A stretch of DNA of 64,000 nt from Candidatus Obscuribacterales bacterium (GTDB taxonomy: Bacteria; Cyanobacteriota; Vampirovibrionia; Obscuribacterales; Obscuribacteraceae), in NCBI GenBank assembly GCA_020050835.1, contig JAGVKB010000081.1, positions 1-64,000 of the forward strand, written 5' to 3'. A program made the translations under genes and the position numbers. Positions 1 through 13,700 of this stretch are shown here, one piece after another. Under the pieces are notes generated by a model. That model saw only the letters and a program-made list of their open reading frames with translations. It was not told the origin of the DNA and made no database searches. The stretch's first letter is position 1. The number at the start of each line of letters is the position of its first letter.

Positions 1-1
1 C

Positions 2-3000
2 ACCATCTCCGTCGACTCCGGCTCCTCCGGCAACGCCGGCTCTTTGACTATCACTTCCAACCTTGCCAATCTCTCCGGCAATATCAATCTCTCCGGACAG
101 TTATCAGCTCAGTCTTCCAACGGTATCGGCGGCTCCATCGACCTCGACGCCACCAACTTCATCTCCGCCCTCGATATCTCCATCAATGCTAAGCTGGGCG
201 GCGGCTCCATCAACCTCTTCTCCGACTTCTCCACCATCACTGTCCGCGACATCACCGCCAACTCAATCTCCGGCAACGGCGGCACCGTCACTCTCACCTC
301 GGCCTCCGACTTGAACATCAATTCAATATCAGGAACTTCAGTATCCGCCCGCGGAGCGAATGTATTTCTTACTTCCGATGAGTCATCAGTAACACTCGTA
401 GGCTACACCGCCAACGGCAATCAGAGCGCGCTCGATCTCTCGGCAACCACCGGCACCGGTGGAACAGCGGCGATAACTGCTTTCAGTAACATATCCGTCG
501 CCTCTGCCGGCGGCGCTAACATCGACATCTCCGGAGCCGCAGGCGGGAGCGCCTCACTGGCATCCGCCAACGGCTCCGTTACATTGATGGACGGCTCATC
601 AAATCGCGGAAACCTGCTTGGTACCGCTCATGATGCCGGCAACACCGCCGGTTCGTTTACGCTGTCATCACGCACCGGCATCATATTGGGCAATGTCGAC
701 ATCAACGGCACTGATTCGGCTAACGGCGGCACTCTCACGATTCCGGCAAGCGGATTCGCCGGGGGTCAGAGCGGCGATATCTCGATCGTAAATATCTTCG
801 CGTCCGGGTACTCAAACGTTGCTACCAGCGGAGACATAGCCGGAATTTCAAACGCCGGAACGGTTACAGTATCCACCACAGGTAATGTCAGCATAGGCAC
901 AATCCTGGCTGATGCGGTCGGACTGGGGGTCGGATCGGGTTCGCGCGGAGCATCGGTCAACTTATCGGCCAGCGGGGACATTTCATTGCTCTCGAATCTG
1001 TCACTGCGCGGTCTCAACGGAGCCAACGGCGGCTCTATCTCGGCGAACTCGACTGGTGGCAATATCTCCTTCGGGTCGAGTTTAAATCTCTCTGCTGACT
1101 CTTCAGCCTCGCAAGGGTTCGGCGGTTTCGCCAACGTCATCGCTCAGAACGGATCCATCAATCTGGCAGGTCCGGTGTCAGCAGATGGGGTCGGCAGCTA
1201 TTCATATGCTGGCATCCTCCAGTTCTCTGCTGCCACCACTATCTCAGCCTCCGGCGCCATCTCCGCTCGAGGGTTGCAAGGTACACCTGCATCCGCCGGC
1301 TTCGCCCACGGCGGACGGATCGGCTTCCTGACCACCGGCTCCTCCGGCGGCATCGCTTTCAACCCTCTCGCCACGCTCAATGTCTCCTCCGGCGGTAACT
1401 CAGCCGGCGGAGTCACGCTCTCTTCGGCCGGCTCAGCGGGCATCGTGCTTGGCACTGACATCATCGCGTCTGCCTCCGGAGCCAATCACACCGCCGGCTC
1501 AGTCTTTATCACTTCCTCCAACGGCGCCGCCTCAATCGCCGCGATCGATGCTCGCGGTCTCTCAAGCGCCTCCGGCGGCTCCGTGTTCGTGTCGTCCACT
1601 GGCAATCTCTCCGCCGGCTCGGCATCTGGCGTCCAGGGCATCAATACTTCAGGCGCCTCCGCCGGCGCGATCACCCTCCACTCCAATCTGGCAATTCTCA
1701 CCAACCCGGGCGCCTCCTTGAACCTCAACTCTTCAGCGTCGGTGGGAACAGCAGGCAATATTAACATCACGTCAGCCGGAAACAACGGATCCACTTCAAT
1801 CAACATCGGCAACATTAATGCATCCGGTGTCACTGATGCTGGCGAAGTCTTGATCGTTTCTCTCGACACTGCTTCCAATCCGGTCAACATCGGTTCGATC
1901 ACTACTACTGCCTCCGGCATCGCAGGCACAGCCGGCTCCCTTTCGGTCGCTACTTTGGGACAACTCAATATCTCCGGATTAATCGACGCTCGCAACATCG
2001 CCGCCATCGCTACTTCTCCTGCCCGCTCCGGCTCAGTCTTCCTCTCTTCCGGCTATGGCGCTCTTGCTGCCGATCTCTCCATCTCTCACTCGGGCATTAG
2101 CTTCACCAACTCTAACGGCTCTGCTAACGGTCAAGCCGTTTTGATCGCCTCTCATCTCATCTCCGGACCGTCGGTCGATCCCGCTGCCGGCATCTTCCCA
2201 AATTATGTCGCGGCCTTCTCAACCATCAATTTGCCAGCTAGCACCACTTTCGCCATCACAGTCACGCCCGGCTCAACGCCTGTCAACTACAACCCTCAAG
2301 GTTTCGATACGATCGCCTGGACTACCAATTGCTGCACGTTCGGCTCGCTTCAGATGAACACCGGCAGCAATCCTTACCTGATCGTCCCAATTCTTTCCAA
2401 GTCCTCCGCCACCTTCAACTTTGGCAGTACGGCCAACACAACTTCCGCTGACTCCTTCACCGTCATCGCTCGCGATGGTCTAACCGTGATCGGCAGTATC
2501 AACACCTCCGGCTCCTTGGCTGGCGGCAATGTCACTCTCGCTTCGCTGACAGGCAACATCTCATTTACGTCCGGACTCGGTGACGCACTTATCTACACCG
2601 CCGGCACCGGAGCTTCCGCCACTGGTGGTTCGGTCTCCTTGCTCACCCCAGCAGGCTCCGTTTCACTCGGCAACTCTAGCGCCAGCTCGGCCTTTTCCAA
2701 TATCAACACGAGCGGTACGGCCGCCGGCGGCTCGGTCTCTGCCGTTGCTCGTTCCGGTTTGAGCTTCAACCGCGCCATCAAGACCACCTCAAACGACTCT
2801 GCCGGCTCTGTCTCCCTGCTAACTGCCTCCGGCAACATCAATTTCTTTGCCACCGGTTCACAGGCTCCCTGGCGCTTCATCGATGCCACTAGCACCATCG
2901 GCTCCGGAGGCAATATCGCCATCACCATCGGTCAATCCATTCTCAACCTTTCCGGCAATGGTGACGCCGGTCTGATCGCCACCGTCGGTTGTTGCGACGA

Positions 3001-3886
3001 GCGCTCGATCAATTCCTCCTCCACCTCCGGCAACGCCGGCGATATCTCCCTCAATATCATCTCCGGTTCGGCCGGTCGCTTCGGCTCCTCCGGTACTATC
3101 AACTTCATTCAATTTATAGCGAATTCAGCAACCGGCGATGCCGGTTCCATTTCAGCAAACATAGGTGGCGCTATTAATGCCGATTGGACTTTCTCCGCGT
3201 CCGGCTCCAATGGTGGTGATATCTCGATCTATGCCGGCTCTTCAGTCTCACTGGGCGGCAATCTCTCCAGCGCGGCCTCACAGAATTCGGCGGGTGCAAT
3301 CAGCATTACATCTCATTCCGGATCGATCTCATTACCAGCTATCCAAGCTAACGGTGGTCTTTACGGTGGTGACATTCAGCTGCAAGCGCCGAACTCCACT
3401 ATCACTCTGTCCGGCAACGGCATCAACTTCTCGAATCTTTCGACCTTCGCTTCAATTCAAGCTGGAAATGTTGATCTGCGTGCCGGCTCCAATATCACCT
3501 TCTCGCGAGCAATCGACACCCACTCGACCCGTGAAGCTGGTAATGTCGAGCTAACCGTCACTGCCGGAAATATTTACTTCAATGGGACCGGCGTGCAATC
3601 ACCCTGGCGCTTTATCGATGCCACCAGCAGCTCAGGCTCCGGCGGCGACATCTCCGTCACCATCGGTCAATCCTCCTGCCCTTGTCCGGCAACGGCTCCG
3701 CCGGTCTCGTCGGCACACCTGGCTGCTGTGATGAACGTTCCTTCAACACCTCTTCCGTCTCTGGCAACGCGGGCAACATATCCATTCAGATATTGGATGG
3801 ACCAACCGGTTTCTTCGGTTCGGACGGCACCAACAACTTCATACAGCTCATTGCCAGCTCGTCGTCCGGCAATGCCGGCAATGTAG
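2..3886 (+). CDS. Giant secreted beta-helix repeat protein, N-terminal part (open at window edge, frame broken near 3,677)
   Basis: The frame is open from base 2, so the true start and any signal peptide or TPS secretion domain lie to the left of the window. The protein is a low-complexity run of Gly, Ser, Asn, Ala and Thr with short strands of the kind GGNI-x-(I/L/V)-x-(S/T), typical of filamentous-haemagglutinin-like parallel beta-helices on the cell surface. Cysteine is nearly absent except for Cys-Cys pairs (NCCTF near 2,330; GCCDERS near 2,990). Homology to its own repeats stops at about 3,676: after GDISVTIGQS the reading becomes a Pro/Ser-rich shadow that ends at 3,886, while the expected LSGNGSAGLVG continues in another frame. 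One missing base would explain this. Surface adhesin or matrix protein is inferred from composition only. Confidence 0.8.
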   Translation, partial: TISVDSGSSGNAGSLTITSNLANLSGNINLSGQLSAQSSNGIGGSIDLDATNFISALDISINAKLGGGSINLFSDFSTITVRDITANSISGNGGTVTLTSASDLNINSISGTSVSARGANVFLTSDESSVTLVGYTANGNQSALDLSATTGTGGTAAITAFSNISVASAGGANIDISGAAGGSASLASANGSVTLMDGSSNRGNLLGTAHDAGNTAGSFTLSSRTGIILGNVDINGTDSANGGTLTIPASGFAGGQSGDISIVNIFASGYSNVATSGDIAGISNAGTVTVSTTGNVSIGTILADAVGLGVGSGSRGASVNLSASGDISLLSNLSLRGLNGANGGSISANSTGGNISFGSSLNLSADSSASQGFGGFANVIAQNGSINLAGPVSADGVGSYSYAGILQFSAATTISASGAISARGLQGTPASAGFAHGGRIGFLTTGSSGGIAFNPLATLNVSSGGNSAGGVTLSSAGSAGIVLGTDIIASASGANHTAGSVFITSSNGAASIAAIDARGLSSASGGSVFVSSTGNLSAGSASGVQGINTSGASAGAITLHSNLAILTNPGASLNLNSSASVGTAGNINITSAGNNGSTSINIGNINASGVTDAGEVLIVSLDTASNPVNIGSITTTASGIAGTAGSLSVATLGQLNISGLIDARNIAAIATSPARSGSVFLSSGYGALAADLSISHSGISFTNSNGSANGQAVLIASHLISGPSVDPAAGIFPNYVAAFSTINLPASTTFAITVTPGSTPVNYNPQGFDTIAWTTNCCTFGSLQMNTGSNPYLIVPILSKSSATFNFGSTANTTSADSFTVIARDGLTVIGSINTSGSLAGGNVTLASLTGNISFTSGLGDALIYTAGTGASATGGSVSLLTPAGSVSLGNSSASSAFSNINTSGTAAGGSVSAVARSGLSFNRAIKTTSNDSAGSVSLLTASGNINFFATGSQAPWRFIDATSTIGSGGNIAITIGQSILNLSGNGDAGLIATVGCCDERSINSSSTSGNAGDISLNIISGSAGRFGSSGTINFIQFIANSATGDAGSISANIGGAINADWTFSASGSNGGDISIYAGSSVSLGGNLSSAASQNSAGAISITSHSGSISLPAIQANGGLYGGDIQLQAPNSTITLSGNGINFSNLSTFASIQAGNVDLRAGSNITFSRAIDTHSTREAGNVELTVTAGNIYFNGTGVQSPWRFIDATSSSGSGGDISVTIGQSSCPCPATAPPVSSAHLAAVMNVPSTPLPSLATRATYPFRYWMDQPVSSVRTAPTTSYSSLPARRPAMPAM

Positions 3887-4720
3887 CCATTGACGTTGGC
3901 GGCTCCATTCATACCAACTGGTCGATTTACGCGACCGGCACCAACGGCGGCAATGTCTCTATCAACACCAATCCATCCTTCTTTACCAGCGGCGATGTCT
4001 ATCTGGCCGGGCCGATCCTGACAAATGCCTCGACCGGTCGCGCCGGCTCTGTCTCCATCAATGCAATCTCAATCTCCAACGTCGCCTACATCCAGGCAAC
4101 CGGAGGTATTTTCGGAGGCGACGTCCAGCTAAACGCCTCCAATGGCTCCATCTTCGTAAACGGCAGCGGCAATCCGAAATTCATCTCAATCGACACATCA
4201 GCTGCAATCGCTGCCGGTGCTGTCACGGTAAGTGCCACCTCCGGCATTACCTTTGCCAGAGCGATTGACGCATCATCCCCGGTATCGGGCGGTAACGTTT
4301 CGCTATCAATAACGGACACCGGCAACGTCACTTTCAACGCCACTGGCGTTTCCAGTCCCTGGCGGTTTATCGATACTTCCGGCAGCACCGGTGGCGGCGG
4401 CGACATCAACGTCTTCATCAATCGCTCCTTCCTTAATTCATCTGGCAACGGCGATGCTGGCTTGGTCGGTGCTCCCGGATGTTGCGACGAGCGCTCCTTC
4501 AATGCATCATCAACTTCCGGCGATGCCGGTAATATCGCAGTCACCATTCTCAACGGTCCGTCCGGACGCTTCGGAACTTCCTCCACTGCCAATTTCATGC
4601 AGTTTATTGCTAATTCCGCGACCGGCAAAGGGGGCAACATCTCAGTCAGCGTCAAGGGCGACATTCAAGCCACCTGGTCGTTCCTGGCAAACGGAGCCGA
4701 AGCCGGCAACATCTCGCTAA
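2860..4720 (+). repeat. Three copies of a ~740-bp coding repeat in the giant gene
   Basis: Three units recur with the same landmark order: SPWRFIDxS/T at about 2,870, 3,600 and 4,355, then GCCDERSxN at about 2,990, 3,722 and 4,480, then a block ending in xWxF/Y followed by a Gly-Gly strand. Spacing is about 730 and 755 bp. The paired cysteines are conserved in all copies although the rest of the protein is nearly Cys-free. The frame break falls inside the second unit, between its SPWRF and CCDERS landmarks. Confidence 0.85.
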
Positions 4721-7700
4721 TCTCCGACGGCTACATTAACACCGAGGGCGGTGCCCTAATTGCCGACGGATCAAACGGCAATGCTGGCAATGTCGTCGTC
4801 TCCGCTCAAAGCAACATCTCTACCGGATACTTATCAGCCAACTCCACTAACGGTCTGGGCGGCAACTTGATCGCCTCCTCCGCTAACGGCTCAGTTAACA
4901 TCGTCAACCATACCGGTCTCGTCTCACTGGGCGCGTCGGGCACGTTTGGAGGCGGTCAAGCGCTCGTTCTTGCTAAGACAGCTATTTCAATCGCGCGAAC
5001 GATTAACGTCTCATCGTCTGCCAAACTCGGCGGCGCCGCCGTCGTGAACGCCTCGGGCACCAATGCACCGATTTACGTCGGCGACAACGGAGTCTACAAC
5101 ATCGATGCGCGAGGAGCGATCTCCGGTGGTTCGATCGCGGTGGTTGCCTCAGGAGCAGTTACCTTCCAGGATGGTAATCTCGGCCGCCCATTGTTAGCCT
5201 CCGCTACCAACCTCGACGGCACCGGCGGTTCAATCTTTATCTCGCAGTCCTCAACGTCCAACCTTAACGTCAATCTCAACGTCAATGGCGGAGCCAACGG
5301 ATCTCAAGGATACGCAGTAGTCACTGCCAACGGCACAATCAACAATTCCGCCTCGGCAAGCCCGGGGTCGAACATCGGAATGTTCCCCAATACTGCGCTT
5401 CAAGGCAACATCTTTGCGCCGGGCAACGTGTTCCTTGACCACGACTATACATTGACCGTCGGACCGGGCAATCGTCCGACTATTGTTGATGACACAACCG
5501 CACAGACATACTTATTGCCGGCTGGATCGCTCAGCGCTTTCAGCTCCTTTGCAATCCGAAACCTCACGATCGTCACAGCTTCGAGCACACTTTTGGCACC
5601 GCTCTCCGTAAGCGGCTCGGCTGAATTCAACTCAATCACCGGACACGGGACCTCACCGGTAGCTGTAATTACAGCCGGCAACCTCGACGTCATGAACGGC
5701 ATAAATAATGCCAGTCAATTAGGCAAAGCACCGGATGTAATTTTGCTCTCTAACACAAACATTTCAGTGGACGGATTGGTGTCGACAGTCGGCTTCGACT
5801 TGAATACCACGCATAGTGGCAACATAACAATGGTAGGCCGTCATGTTGACTGGACCGGCACTCTGGACAGCTCCGGAGCCGGCGCGAGCACCTTCGGCGG
5901 GCAGGTGCTGGTGGTTGGGCATGGCGCCTCCTCGATCACAGGCAACGACATCCTGGCCAATGGCAACGGTGGATTTGGCGCCGGACGCGTGACTCTTCTG
6001 GCTCCCTCGAGCTCGATTACCGTACATTCAATCACTGCCAGCGGCGGCAATGGCGCCGGCGGCATCATTCAATTGCAGGCACCGCAAATCACTCTTACCG
6101 GTGCTAACTCCAGAGGCATGAGCCTGGATGCGACATCCTTCAATTCATACGCCGGCGATATCAGCCTCTTCGGAAATACAATCACCGTTCTCAATGGTGA
6201 CATCGATGCGAGTGGAAAGACGAGCGGCGGAAGAATCAACTTGCATGTAATCAACGGCAGCCTGCAAACGAGAGACATTCTGTCTACCGGCTCGAGCTTC
6301 GTGCAAGGGCAAGCCAACAGTGGCGGCTCCGTATATATAATCGGCTCGGGAATTGGAGCCAGCATCGACGTCGAGGACATTACGGTCGAGGGACTGCAAG
6401 GCGCCTTCGCCGGCGGTATCACGATTTTCAATGCATATGGACAGATAACGGCCCAGAGCTTGAACGCTCGCTCTCTTTCCAACCATGCTGGCAACGTCGA
6501 TCTGGTCGGCCAATCGATCAGCATTACCGGCTATGTGCCTGGCGGCAATAACACCACCGCCGGGATCGACCTCTCGGCCGGCAATGGTCGTGGCGGCGGA
6601 TTGATCGCCCTGGTCTCCACCGGCGGCTTCTTCGTCGCCGGAGACGTAGAAGCTTATGGAACCGGGACCGGATTAAGCGCAGGCAATCTCGTAGTGGTCG
6701 CTCAATCCGGCATCGTATCGCTCGGCAACCTCAATGTCACTGGTTACAACGGCGCTCGCGGCGGCACCGTCTCGATGTCCAATGCAAGCGGTGCTATCCT
6801 TCTGGGCAACCCCGGCTCGGACGATCTCGGGGTGCAGGGAGTCAGCACTCAAGGCACTAGCGATGGCGGCAACATCATCATTACGGCCGGGACATACCTG
6901 GCAGCACGACCGGGCGCTTCTCTTGATTTCACGACTGCGAGCTCGGATGGAGACGGTGGCAGCCTGACCCTTGTGAGCGGTGAAAACGATCATTCTTTAT
7001 CTGCCCCTCTTTCCATGGCAATGGGCTCGATCAACACCGGCGGTGTGCGAGGCGGAGACGTTTTGATCGCCAACCTGGACAGTGGCAACAGATTCGGCGG
7101 AGTCAGCGGAGCGGTAGAGATTGGCTCGATCAACACCGAAGCCACGGGCCAGAACGCACATTCCGGCTCGGTCGGCATCTCCGCAACCGGAACTGTCCTG
7201 GTACAGGGCTCGATCTCCACCCGTAACACAAGCGGTGCCCCCGGTCCGAAAGCTCATGGAGGCGGCGTCTTCATCTCCGCCACTGATACGATTGAAATCA
7301 CCGGCGGACTGCCTGACGTGGACGGAACGATTGCAGGCGGAATCGTACTCTACGGCGGGGAAGATATCATCCTCAACGGTGCCACGCAGCCGATTGAAGA
7401 TCATCCGGCGGCCAACGTCGGGATCTTCTCCCATGTTGCCGTGCCGCTCGACACGATCGTATCCGGAAACACCCAGATAACGATCACGCCCTCATTCGTA
7501 TCTAGCAATCTACCGGCTGGCGGTTTCATAGATCTGCAACTAGTAGGCTCCAGCCTTACCGTCAACACCGGCAGCGATAGCTATCTGCTAGCCCCGATTA
7601 CTGCCACCTCCGGCGGCATCACCGTCCAGTCGGTAACCGGACAGATTGGCGGCAACAGCGGTTCGGCTGTCGCGCTAGTCTCCCGAGCGGCAATAGACGT

Positions 7701-10700
7701 GACGACCAATGTGACGACTGCCAGCGCAGCTAACGGAGACGGCGGATTGCTCATACTCTACTCGCAAATCGGCGATGTCAACGTTCATGGTTTTGTAAGC
7801 ACCGCAGGCGATAGCTTGAATCCGGACACTGACGGCGGCAATGTCTCCTTGCTGGCTGCTCAAGCACAAGTGTTCGTCAGTGGCGCCGCGAGCAACATAT
7901 CCATCAATACAGTCGGTGGCAATCATGCCGGCAACGTGCAAATAGTCGGCGGCAGCGGCATCACGATTAACAATGAAATCTTTGCGGGCTTGACTGCCAG
8001 CGGTGGCGACGTCATTCTGGTCAATCCGCTCGGCAGTATCACGATTCAAAATGCCAACTCTGGAACCTCGATTGAAGTCGGCAGCACCGACGACAAGGGC
8101 GGATTCGTAGCACTAATTCTCGGTCAAGGAAGAGGAGCCGGTATATCGCTAGCCGGAGGAGTAAGCGCGTTCAGCACCTCGAGTCAAGCGACAACCGGTG
8201 GCACCTTCATCGCTCGGCTGCAGCAGGGCAGCATTAACTCCCCTTCCGGTTTGACCATTAACGTATCCTGCGGCGGTTGCCCATCCGGGTCTCGCGGCGG
8301 CGACGTATTCATCAGCGCCGGCGGCGCTGGCACTCTCAATTTAAACTGGAACATCAACGCCAGCGGTCCCAGCGGCGGATCGATCACTGTCCAGAGCGGC
8401 GGTGCTCTGCAATTGGACAGCAACAACGGATTCGGCTTCAACGCCAATGCTACCGATACGATCGATGGCGTAGCCGGCAGCCTGACGTTGATCTCCAACA
8501 CAGCCCAAGCGTTCGAGGTGGTGGGCAGCGGCACTCCGACATCGGGGTCTACCAACTACGTCCGGGGTCCGCTCCGGGTGGAAGGTGGCCACGGTGGCAC
8601 GCTTACGATCGTCAATCGTGGCGGTCCGGTGAGCATCCCGAACTTCGGCAACGCAATCGACCTCGATGTCTTGAATGCAGCCGAGGGCAATGGTGCTCAT
8701 CTCACTTTGCAAGGCACCGAACTGAGAGTCAACGGCGCGCTCGGAACCGGCAATGTAATTGATGTGAGCGGGCTCGGAGACGGTGCCGGCGGCAGCATCA
8801 CGATCGTTACTACCCATCCGATCGAACCGCTAGTATTCGGAACCACCGCCGGAACCAACTTCATTAATGCGTCGCTGCGCGCTCGCAGCGGCGACGGGTT
8901 AACAGTGGACGCCGGTGACGGTGGCAATATCTTCATCAACGCCGCCGGTGGCGTTCAGGTCGACGCCAGCAGCCTGGATGTAGCTGGAGCTCGCAATGGC
9001 GGCTCAATCACTATCATCACCAACACCGCCAGTACACTGACCGTGGACGATTCAGCCACCGTCAATGGGGTAGTGGGAGTATTGACCGCACGCGGTGGCA
9101 CCTTTCTTGACACCGGTAATGGTGGCGCCATAACGTTGCAAAATTTTGGTGGCGGAATTTCTATCGGCGATGGCCACCTCGACGTGTCTGTGCAGGCTGC
9201 CAACGGCAACGGCGGAAGGATAACGCTATTGGGCAGCAACGTCATGGTCTTCGGCGATCTGGAAGCGAACGGTTCGCAACAAGCCGGCGGTACCGGTAAT
9301 GGCGGCGAGATTCACGTCACCGCCTTCTTCAGCCCGTTTATCGTCAATGGCAGCCAGTCCGGCAACTCCTTCATCGAGGGCAGTCTGAACGCCAATGCCG
9401 GAGCCGATTCAGGCGACGGCGGACTGGTCGAATTGACAGCCGATCGCGAGCTCACAGTAGATGCCGCTCAAATCTCAGTGCTGGCTACCGGTGATGGCAA
9501 AGGTGGACAGATAATCCTTAGCGGTGATTCCGTAACGATTGAATCAGGCGATCTGCTCGCTCGGGGCTCAGGCGAAGGTGACGGCGGACTGGTACGCATC
9601 ACCAGCAACAATGACGTGACCAACTCAGCCCTCATCTCCACGGCAGCCGGCAGCGACGGCTCACCGCAGGGCGGTCGAATTGAGATCAACCTCGGCAGCG
9701 GAGTCTTCGAGAACACGGATACCGGAATACTTGAATCAAACGGCACAAACAACAATTCAGCGACCGGCGGCTCGGTCGTCATCACCGCGCTCAACAACAA
9801 CCCGTTGGCAATTACCAATGCCGGAACGATTCGAGCAACCGGCGCAGCCGGAGCCGGACAGATACTGTTTGATACGACCGGCTCGAGCTTGACCGTCAAC
9901 GACTCAAGCAGCCTGGTCGGAACGCTAGAGACAACCGGAACGATCAGCTGGACGTCAATCGACGCCAGCATTTCAATCTTCTCTGACACCATCGGCGGAA
10001 CAGTGACCGGGCAAGGTCCGGATATCACAGTAATAGCCGGCAGTGGAGATCTGACTACGTCCGCACTGGATGCAACCAACGGCAATCTCATCCTGCAAGC
10101 CAACGACGGAGACTTGACGGTCGGAGGTGCAGGCGCGACAGCAACAAACGGAGACATCACTTTGCTCAGCGGAGTGGATCACCAGATCAATATCTCAAAT
10201 GCCCAGGGCAACACGGTCAATATCGACACAACTACGCTCAATGCGACCGGAGCCGGCACCGTGACTGCCCTGTCCGGCGACATCTTGATCAATCAAAACG
10301 CGCCGGGAAACTTTAATATGAATGGCGGCGTTGTGACCGCAAACTCCGGAAATGGCAACGTCAGAATCAACACCACAACTACCATCACCGGCACCGTAGA
10401 CGTCAACGTGCAATCAATCTCCGGATTAGTGTCAGCTAACGGAGCAGATATAACTATCACAACCGACTCCGACGATCTTCACACTAATGAAGTCACCGCT
10501 GCCGATGGACAATTAACGCTGGCAGCAAATGGCGCTAATCTGATCGTCGATGGTAATGCCACAGCAATCGGAGGGGACGTAACGCTTTCGTCAGCAAACG
10601 GAGCCTCAAATTCAATCACAGTCAATGACGTCTCCGGCGAATCGGTATTGATCAATACTGCGACTCTCAATGCCGTCGGCGCCACACCAACTGTCGAGGC

Positions 10701-13700
10701 TACAGACGGCGACATCAACTTCAATCAGGCTACCCCCGGCTCATTCGCGATGACCGGTGGAGATCTGGTAGTGAGCAGCGGTCAAAACGTAGTATTCAAC
10801 GGCGGTAACGGCATTGTCAACGCCAATGTCAACTCGATCTCCGACAATGGCCCGAGCAGCCCGACCGTGAATGCCACCGGCAGCGACATCACTGTCACCG
10901 TAGCCACAGGCAACCTCACTGCAAGCGCCGTCACGGCCAGCAGCGGGCAGCTTACACTGCAGGCGACCGCTGGCGACCTCTTTGTCGGTGGCAATGCTAC
11001 TGCCACCGGTGGAGACTTGACTCTCATCTCAGGAGCAGGGGTTGACGATTCAATCACAGTTCAGAACGGCAGCGGCGATTCGGTTTTCATTCAAACCAGA
11101 ACATTGAACACGACCGGCACCACGCCAACCATAACCGCCAACACCGGCGACATCAACTTCAATCAAGCTACTCCCGGCGACTTCACAATGGCAGGCGGCA
11201 ATCTGGTTGTCTCCCTCGGCAACAATGTCAACTTCAACGGCGACGCCGGCGTCATCGATGCTCAGGTCACCTCCATCTCCGACAATGGCGCCAGCAGCCC
11301 GACCGTCACTGCCACCGGCAGCGACATCACCATCACGACCAGCAGCGGCAATCTGACCGCCAATTCCGTAGAAGCTACCAGCGGGCAATTGACTCTTGCT
11401 GCACTGGCCGGAAATCTCCTGGTTGCAGGCGATGCCACCGCCACCGGAGGAGATCTCAACCTGCGCTCAGCAAATGGTGCGGCCAACTCCATCACTATTC
11501 ACGACGGGTCGGGAGACTCGGTGTTCATTCAGACGAGAACGTTAATCCCAACCGGCATCACTCCTACCATCACGGCCAATGACGGCGATATCAACTTCAA
11601 TCAAGCCGTGCCGGGATCGTTTACGATCAACGGCGGCAATCTGGTCGTCGGCAACGGTCAAAACGTCGTCTTCAATGGCGGCAACGGCATTATCAATGCC
11701 ACTGTCAACTCGATCTCCGACAACGGCCCGACCAGCCCGACCGTAAGCGCCACCGGCAGCGCAATTACAGTCACAACCGCAACCGGCAATCTGACCACCA
11801 ACTCGATCTCCTCTTCGAGCGGACTACTTACACTGGCAGCAAACGCCGGCAATCTATTGATTGCAGGCGATGCCACCGCTACTGGCGGCAATTTGACTTT
11901 GAGATCAGGCAGCGGCGCCGCCAACACTATAACCGTCCATAACGGCACCGGCAATTCGGTGTTCATCCAGACGCAAACACTCAACCCGATCGGTCTCTCG
12001 CCGACTATCCGCGCCAACACTGGTGACATCAACTTCAATCAAGCCACACCGGGACAGTTCGCCATGACCGGCGGCGCCCTGGTAGTCGGCAGCGGGCGTA
12101 ACGTAGTCTTCAACGGCGGCGCCGGCATTATTGATGTGCACGTCACATCGATCTCCGACAATGGTACGAGCAGCCCGACTGTCAACGCTACCGGAGACAG
12201 CATCGACATCTCGGTTTCAACCGGCAACCTCACTGCAAACACTGTCAGTGCCAACAATGGTTCCCTGACTTTAGAAGCCACAAGCGGCAATCTCTTCGTC
12301 GGCGGCGATGCTTCAGCCATCGATGGCGATCTCACTCTCAATTCGGCAACTGGTGCCACAGATTCCGTGACCGTCCACAACGCCTCCGGCGATTCTGTGT
12401 TCATCAATACCCGCACCTTGAACGCAACCGGAAGCGACCCTACTATCACCGCCAATGTCGGAGACATCAATTTCAATGACGCCGCTGCCGGCTCATTCTC
12501 CATGACCGGCGGCAACCTGGTGGCGGTCGGGCAGAATGTTGTATTCAACGGCGGCGCAGGCACTGTCAACGCTGCTGCCAACTCGATCAACGCCACCGTC
12601 GTCGGCGGTGCAGAGACGATGACAGTCTCTGTCGCCAGCGGCGATCTCACCGCCGGTGGAACAGCCGGGATTATGACAACCGGCGGGCCGACAGGAATCG
12701 ACCTTACTGCCACCGGCGGCAACCTCAGACTTACCGGTGCGGTGCAGGCAGACGGTGGAGCGCTTAACTTGAGAAGCGGACCTTCAAGCTCATTGATAAT
12801 CGCGGTCGCAGGCGAAGGCTCCGGCACAGAAGTAACCGCTAATTCATCGACAGTCAGCAATAACGGAACGCTGACGGCAACCGATGGCGATCTAACGCTT
12901 TTAAGCCTGAACGGTGCCCTGCTCAGTGTATCGGGCGCAGGGACCTTGGAAACAACCGGCGTCGGAGACATTCTGTTCAACGGCACTACACCAGGGACGG
13001 CTGCCGCGATTCAAATGACGGGCGGTACGATTGATGCCAACGGCGGAGCGAACAATGTCAATTTCAATGGTGGCAACGGTGCAGTCACCGCTCAAAGCAT
13101 CGCGTCGATCCTCGGCACCGTCCTGGCTAACGGCAGTTCGGTCTTGATTCAGACTATAGGCGGGGAGCTAACGGCCGGAGACATGGATGCGACAAATGGC
13201 GGGCTAACGCTGACCGCCAACGGAACCGGACTTAACGTAATTGATACAGCTAATCTGGGCGCGACTCAGAGTATCAGCTTGAACTCTACCGGCGCAAATG
13301 GCATTACAGTCGGCTCAGCCGGAGGCACCGGAGTCAACATCGACGCCGGGACGACCATTTTCTTGACAGCAAACACTGGCGGCGCGGTTGCAGCCGACAT
13401 CGTGCTAAACGAGCAAGCCCATCTCACAACTACTACTGGCAACATCGAGTTGACCAGCGGCCGAGATACATCAGTCGGCATACTTGCCTCTTTGTCCTCC
13501 GGAGCGGACGTACTTGCTACTACTGGTGGTGCGTTTAACATGACGACCGGATCGAGCGCCATCGCCGTCGCGGACGTCTTAGTCAATGCCACTACCGGCA
13601 TCAATATCAATGGCTCCGGCGCCTCGCCGGCGACCTTGATCTCCGGTGTACCGAATGATCCAGATGCCAGGGACTCCAATGCCGTTCTCAATCCGAACGA

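Noticed and set aside
10700-12590. CRISPR-like array
   Set aside because: Repeat period is about 438 bp and the units are coding; there are no short repeats with unique spacers.
9468-12986. Long minus-strand open frames antisense to the giant gene (for example 9,468-10,160 and 12,039-12,986)
   Set aside because: They arise from the repetitive codon pattern of the plus-strand gene; their sequences are low-complexity and have no start signals.
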